The notes under the pieces: model-generated
Databases searched by the model: none
What the model was told of the DNA's origin: nothing
The model's input: the letters and a program-made list of their open reading frames with translations, nothing else
Shown here: in pieces, positions 4,799-7,331 of the stretch
Layout of the letters: each line of letters opens with the position of its first letter
How positions within the stretch are numbered: position 1 is the first letter of the stretch
Source: Desulfobulbus sp.
GTDB lineage: Bacteria; Pseudomonadota; Gammaproteobacteria; Burkholderiales; Rhodocyclaceae
Direction of reading: 5' to 3'
DNA length: 7,331 bases
NCBI GenBank assembly: GCA_009782025.1
Contig: WQUQ01000054.1
Coordinates: 1-7,331, forward strand
Program-made: the position numbers and the translations under genes

Positions 4799-6945
4799 GT
4801 TGGGAATTCCTGCCCGCGGCCAGCGCTTTTGCCGAACATGTGGCCGACTGGGATCGTCTCAACGATGAACTGTACGGTGGTCATCCGTATTTCGACAGCC
4901 GTTTCGTCGGTCCGCTGCTCAAATACTTTGCCAAGGGCAGTGAGCGCCTGTGTCTGTACCGCGAACAGGGCATCGTGCGCGGCGCGGTGATCCTGCAACC
5001 GCACGGCCTGGGGCGCTGGGCGATTTTTCGGCCGTCACAGGCGCAGGTGACGGCGATTCTGGTTGCCGACGCCGCGCTGCTGCAAAGCCTGTTGCAGGCG
5101 CTGCCCGGTTTTGCCTGGAGCATCGAATTCCATGCCGTCGATCCGCGCTATGCCCCGTCCTTTGACTCCATCCGGGCGCAAACCATCGTTTTCCCGCATG
5201 CCAACACCATCGGCGTTGTGCCGGGGAACGGTTTCGATGCGTACTGGCAGCAGCGCCCGAAGAAACTGCGCAGCAATATCAGTCGCTACAGCAATCGCCA
5301 GGAGCGGGAGGCAGGCGCCTCCGTGCTGTCCTCTTGGCGCGAACAGGGGGATATGGTCGGCGGCGTTGCCCGTTTCGGCGAATTGGAGAGCGCTGGCTGG
5401 AAGGGTGAAGTCGGCACGGCCGTGTCGATTGGCAATGTCCAGGGGCATTTCTATGCCGATGTGCTTGCCGGTTTCGCAGCTACCGGACAGGCCGAGGTTT
5501 ACGAAATGGCAGTCGCCGGGCAACTGGCGGCGTCCCGCCTGCTGATCGGCAATGCGCGCATGCTGGTCATGCTCAAGACGGCCTATGACGAAACGCTCTC
5601 CCGTTTCGCTCCCGGCCGGCTGTTGCTGTACCGCTTGCTCGAACGCGAACTGGCGGAGAACCCGGAACGGGTCGTCGAGTTCTACACCAACGCCACGCGC
5701 GACCAGGCCGAGTGGGCGACTTTCGATTGCGCCATCCACAGCATCCAGTTGTTCCGCAGCGATTACGCCATCGTCGCCTACACGCTGTTCCGCACGGCGA
5801 AGCGTCTGTTGCGCGGCGCGAAACGCATGCGCCAGCCGGAAAATGCGACGCCGCCGGTCGAGGTCCGCAGTTGCGCCCGTCTCGACGAATTTCCGCCAGG
5901 CGAATCACCGTTTGCAGAATTCGCGCTGAACGGCAATCTCGATGCGTCGATCGACTGGTTCGCCTTGTTGCAGCGACAGGTCTACCCCGACGATGCCGCC
6001 GTCCGCTACTACTATCTCGCCGATAACGGGCGGGCGCGGGCGGTGCTGCCGTTGCGCCGGACCCGTCAGGGCTGGCTGCGCAAGCTGGAGGCCTTGAGCA
6101 ATTACTACACCTCGCTCTATTCGCCGCTGCTCGGACGGGACTGCGATCCGCTGACGGTGCGCCATCTGCTGAATGCGGTGACGCGGGAGAATCACGGCGT
6201 CCACATGATGTATTTCGCGCCGATGGATCCCGAAGCGCCGGGTTATGGCATCTTGTTGAACGAATTGCGCGCCAGCGGCTGGATTCCGCTGACTTTTTTC
6301 TGCTTCGGCAACTGGTTTCTCAAGGTGCGGGGCGGCTGGGAGGGCTATCTGCGCCAGCGCGGCGCCAATCTGCGCAGCGGCATCAAGCGGAGCAGCAAAA
6401 AATTCATCGCCGACGGCGGCACGCTCGAACTGATCCGCGATTCAACCGGCGTCGAGGCGGGCATCGCCGCCTTTGCGGAGGTCTACTCGGCCAGTTGGAA
6501 AAAACCCGAGCCGTATCCCGATTTCGTGCCGGCGCTGATTCGCCTGCTGGCCGCCCACGGCATGCTGCGGCTCGGCATCGCCCGCCTGAACGGGCGACCG
6601 GTCGCCGCCCAGTTGTGGCTGGTCGGCCAGGGCAAGGCCAGCATCTACAAACTGGCCTACCACGAGGCTTTTTCCGCCTGGTCGCCGGGAAAGGTACTGA
6701 CCGCTTTTCTGATGCGACAAGTCATCGAGGGCGACCGGGTCGAGGAAGTCGATTTCCTGATCGGCGACGACAAATACAAGCAAGCCTGGATGAGCGACCG
6801 GCGGGAGCGCTGGGGCATCATCGCCTACAACCCGCGCACGCTGTTCGGTTGCGTGCTGGCGTTCAAGGAAATGGCCGGCCGCTGGATCGGAACCGCGCTG
6901 GCGACAATCCGCGAGCGTTTGCGCCAGATGTCGGATGGGCGGTAA
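4795..6945 (+). CDS. Tandem double GNAT/FemAB-like acyltransferase
   Basis: A 716-residue protein made of two similar halves, each about the length of a normal BioF2/FemAB-like GNAT protein (Acetyltransf_6 type). Matching landmarks: YWQQRPKKLRSN (from 150) with YLRQRGANLRSG (from 518); SAGWKGE in half 1 with SASWKKPE in half 2; AYDETLSRFAPGRLL (263-277) with AYHEAFSAWSPGKVL (621-635); VVEFYTNATRDQAEW with EVDFLIGDDKYKQAW. The two halves have diverged strongly. Such enzymes transfer acyl or aminoacyl groups to amines on sugars or peptides; the donor and acceptor here are unknown. It probably acylates an amino sugar made by the upstream DegT-like protein. No signal peptide is evident. The start at 4795 is chosen for the purine-rich GGAGGG (4782-4787) and the ATGA overlap; a longer frame back to 4738 lies inside the previous gene. 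Confidence 0.83.
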   Translation: MSWEFLPAASAFAEHVADWDRLNDELYGGHPYFDSRFVGPLLKYFAKGSERLCLYREQGIVRGAVILQPHGLGRWAIFRPSQAQVTAILVADAALLQSLLQALPGFAWSIEFHAVDPRYAPSFDSIRAQTIVFPHANTIGVVPGNGFDAYWQQRPKKLRSNISRYSNRQEREAGASVLSSWREQGDMVGGVARFGELESAGWKGEVGTAVSIGNVQGHFYADVLAGFAATGQAEVYEMAVAGQLAASRLLIGNARMLVMLKTAYDETLSRFAPGRLLLYRLLERELAENPERVVEFYTNATRDQAEWATFDCAIHSIQLFRSDYAIVAYTLFRTAKRLLRGAKRMRQPENATPPVEVRSCARLDEFPPGESPFAEFALNGNLDASIDWFALLQRQVYPDDAAVRYYYLADNGRARAVLPLRRTRQGWLRKLEALSNYYTSLYSPLLGRDCDPLTVRHLLNAVTRENHGVHMMYFAPMDPEAPGYGILLNELRASGWIPLTFFCFGNWFLKVRGGWEGYLRQRGANLRSGIKRSSKKFIADGGTLELIRDSTGVEAGIAAFAEVYSASWKKPEPYPDFVPALIRLLAAHGMLRLGIARLNGRPVAAQLWLVGQGKASIYKLAYHEAFSAWSPGKVLTAFLMRQVIEGDRVEEVDFLIGDDKYKQAWMSDRRERWGIIAYNPRTLFGCVLAFKEMAGRWIGTALATIRERLRQMSDGR

Positions 6946-7035
6946 GGTGTCCCGTCGTTGCCCGCATTGCCCAACGAAATGTGCATTGGACGGCGCTGCG
7001 CCGATCCCGAATCCATGTCTACCCGTGAAAAAACC

Positions 7036-7331
7036 ATGAATCGCCTCCTGATGATCGCCTACCATTTCCCGCCTCTGGCGGGTAGCAGCGGCATTCAGCG
7101 CACCCTGCGCTTTGTTCGGCACCTGCCCAAATTCGGCTGGGAGCCGCTGGTCTTGTCGGCCGACCCGCGCGCCTACGAGCGCACCAGCGACGACCTGATG
7201 GGCGATATTCCGCCGGGCGTCATCGTGCGCCGCGCCTTCGCGCTCGATACCGCGCGCCATCTGGCGATCGGCGGCCGCTATATCGGCGCCATGGCCCGGC
7301 CCGACCGCTGGGTCAGTTGGAAATATGCCGC
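7036..7331 (+). CDS. Glycosyltransferase, GT4-like, N-terminal fragment
   Basis: The first 98 codons of a gene that runs past the window end. The peptide begins MNRLLMIAYHFPPLAGSSG and continues with IQRTLRFVRHLPKFGWEPLVLS. This is the typical N-terminal Rossmann strand, P-P-x-x-G-S-S-G loop and helix of family-4-like glycosyltransferases found in exopolysaccharide and PEP-CTERM loci. It would transfer a sugar from a nucleotide donor to the growing chain at the cytoplasmic face. The donor-binding C-terminal domain is outside the window. An in-frame ATG at 7015 would add seven residues (MSTREKT). Neither start has a good Shine-Dalgarno, and 7036 places the first strand as in relatives. The 90-base gap before it shows no clear promoter. 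Confidence 0.8.
   Translation, partial: MNRLLMIAYHFPPLAGSSGIQRTLRFVRHLPKFGWEPLVLSADPRAYERTSDDLMGDIPPGVIVRRAFALDTARHLAIGGRYIGAMARPDRWVSWKYA

Noticed and set aside
6991..7003. Small hairpin before the glycosyltransferase
   Set aside because: CGGCG and CGCCG with a three-base loop is short, has no T-run, and is expected by chance in DNA this GC-rich.
6442..7260. 272-codon open frame on the minus strand
   Set aside because: It is antisense to the C-terminal half of the acyltransferase and the start of the glycosyltransferase, both supported by motifs.

Overview
The window is high-GC, densely coded DNA with mostly plus-strand genes. It reads as part of a betaproteobacterial exopolysaccharide locus of the PEP-CTERM/exosortase A (EpsH) type. 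Rhodocyclaceae-like bacteria (Dechloromonas, Azonexus or Accumulibacter relatives) are the best guess. That placement rests on recalled gene families and gene order, because the window has no rRNA or other taxonomic marker.

Layout. (1) Positions 1-74, minus strand: the first 24 codons of an AMP-forming acyl-CoA ligase of the exosortase A-associated type. (2) Positions 75-263: a divergent intergenic region with a three-copy, 11-bp-phased repeat just upstream of the ligase start. (3) Positions 264-1355: a sugar-transfer-associated ATP-grasp enzyme. (4) Positions 1356-1470: a short gap with a good sigma-70-like promoter. (5) Positions 1471-3438: an apparent operon of acyl carrier protein (TTG start), exosortase A-associated hydrolase 2 and exosortase A-associated hydrolase 1. 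The two hydrolases overlap by ATGA. (6) Positions 3439-3610: an island of GC-rich hairpin repeats. (7) Positions 3611-6945: a DegT/DnrJ/EryC1/StrS-like PLP protein overlapping by ATGA a 716-residue protein that carries two GNAT/FemAB-like acyltransferase halves in tandem. (8) Position 7036 to the window end: the N-terminus of a family-4-like glycosyltransferase.

How the genes may work together (inference). The ligase would activate a carboxylic acid and load it on the carrier protein. The two alpha/beta-hydrolase-fold proteins would trim, transfer or hold the carrier-bound intermediate. The DegT-like protein would supply an amino sugar, and the ATP-grasp and double-GNAT proteins would attach acyl or aminoacyl groups to the growing glycan. 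The glycosyltransferase would build the chain. The product of this conserved ligase/ACP/hydrolase module is, to my knowledge, not biochemically established, so this is the part of the window closest to an undescribed system.

The most notable sequence-level oddities are the missing serine nucleophile in both hydrolases (Arg in one, Cys in the other), the fused double acyltransferase, the hairpin-repeat island whose edge appears to supply the ribosome binding site of the DegT-like gene, and the phased triple repeat in front of the ligase.
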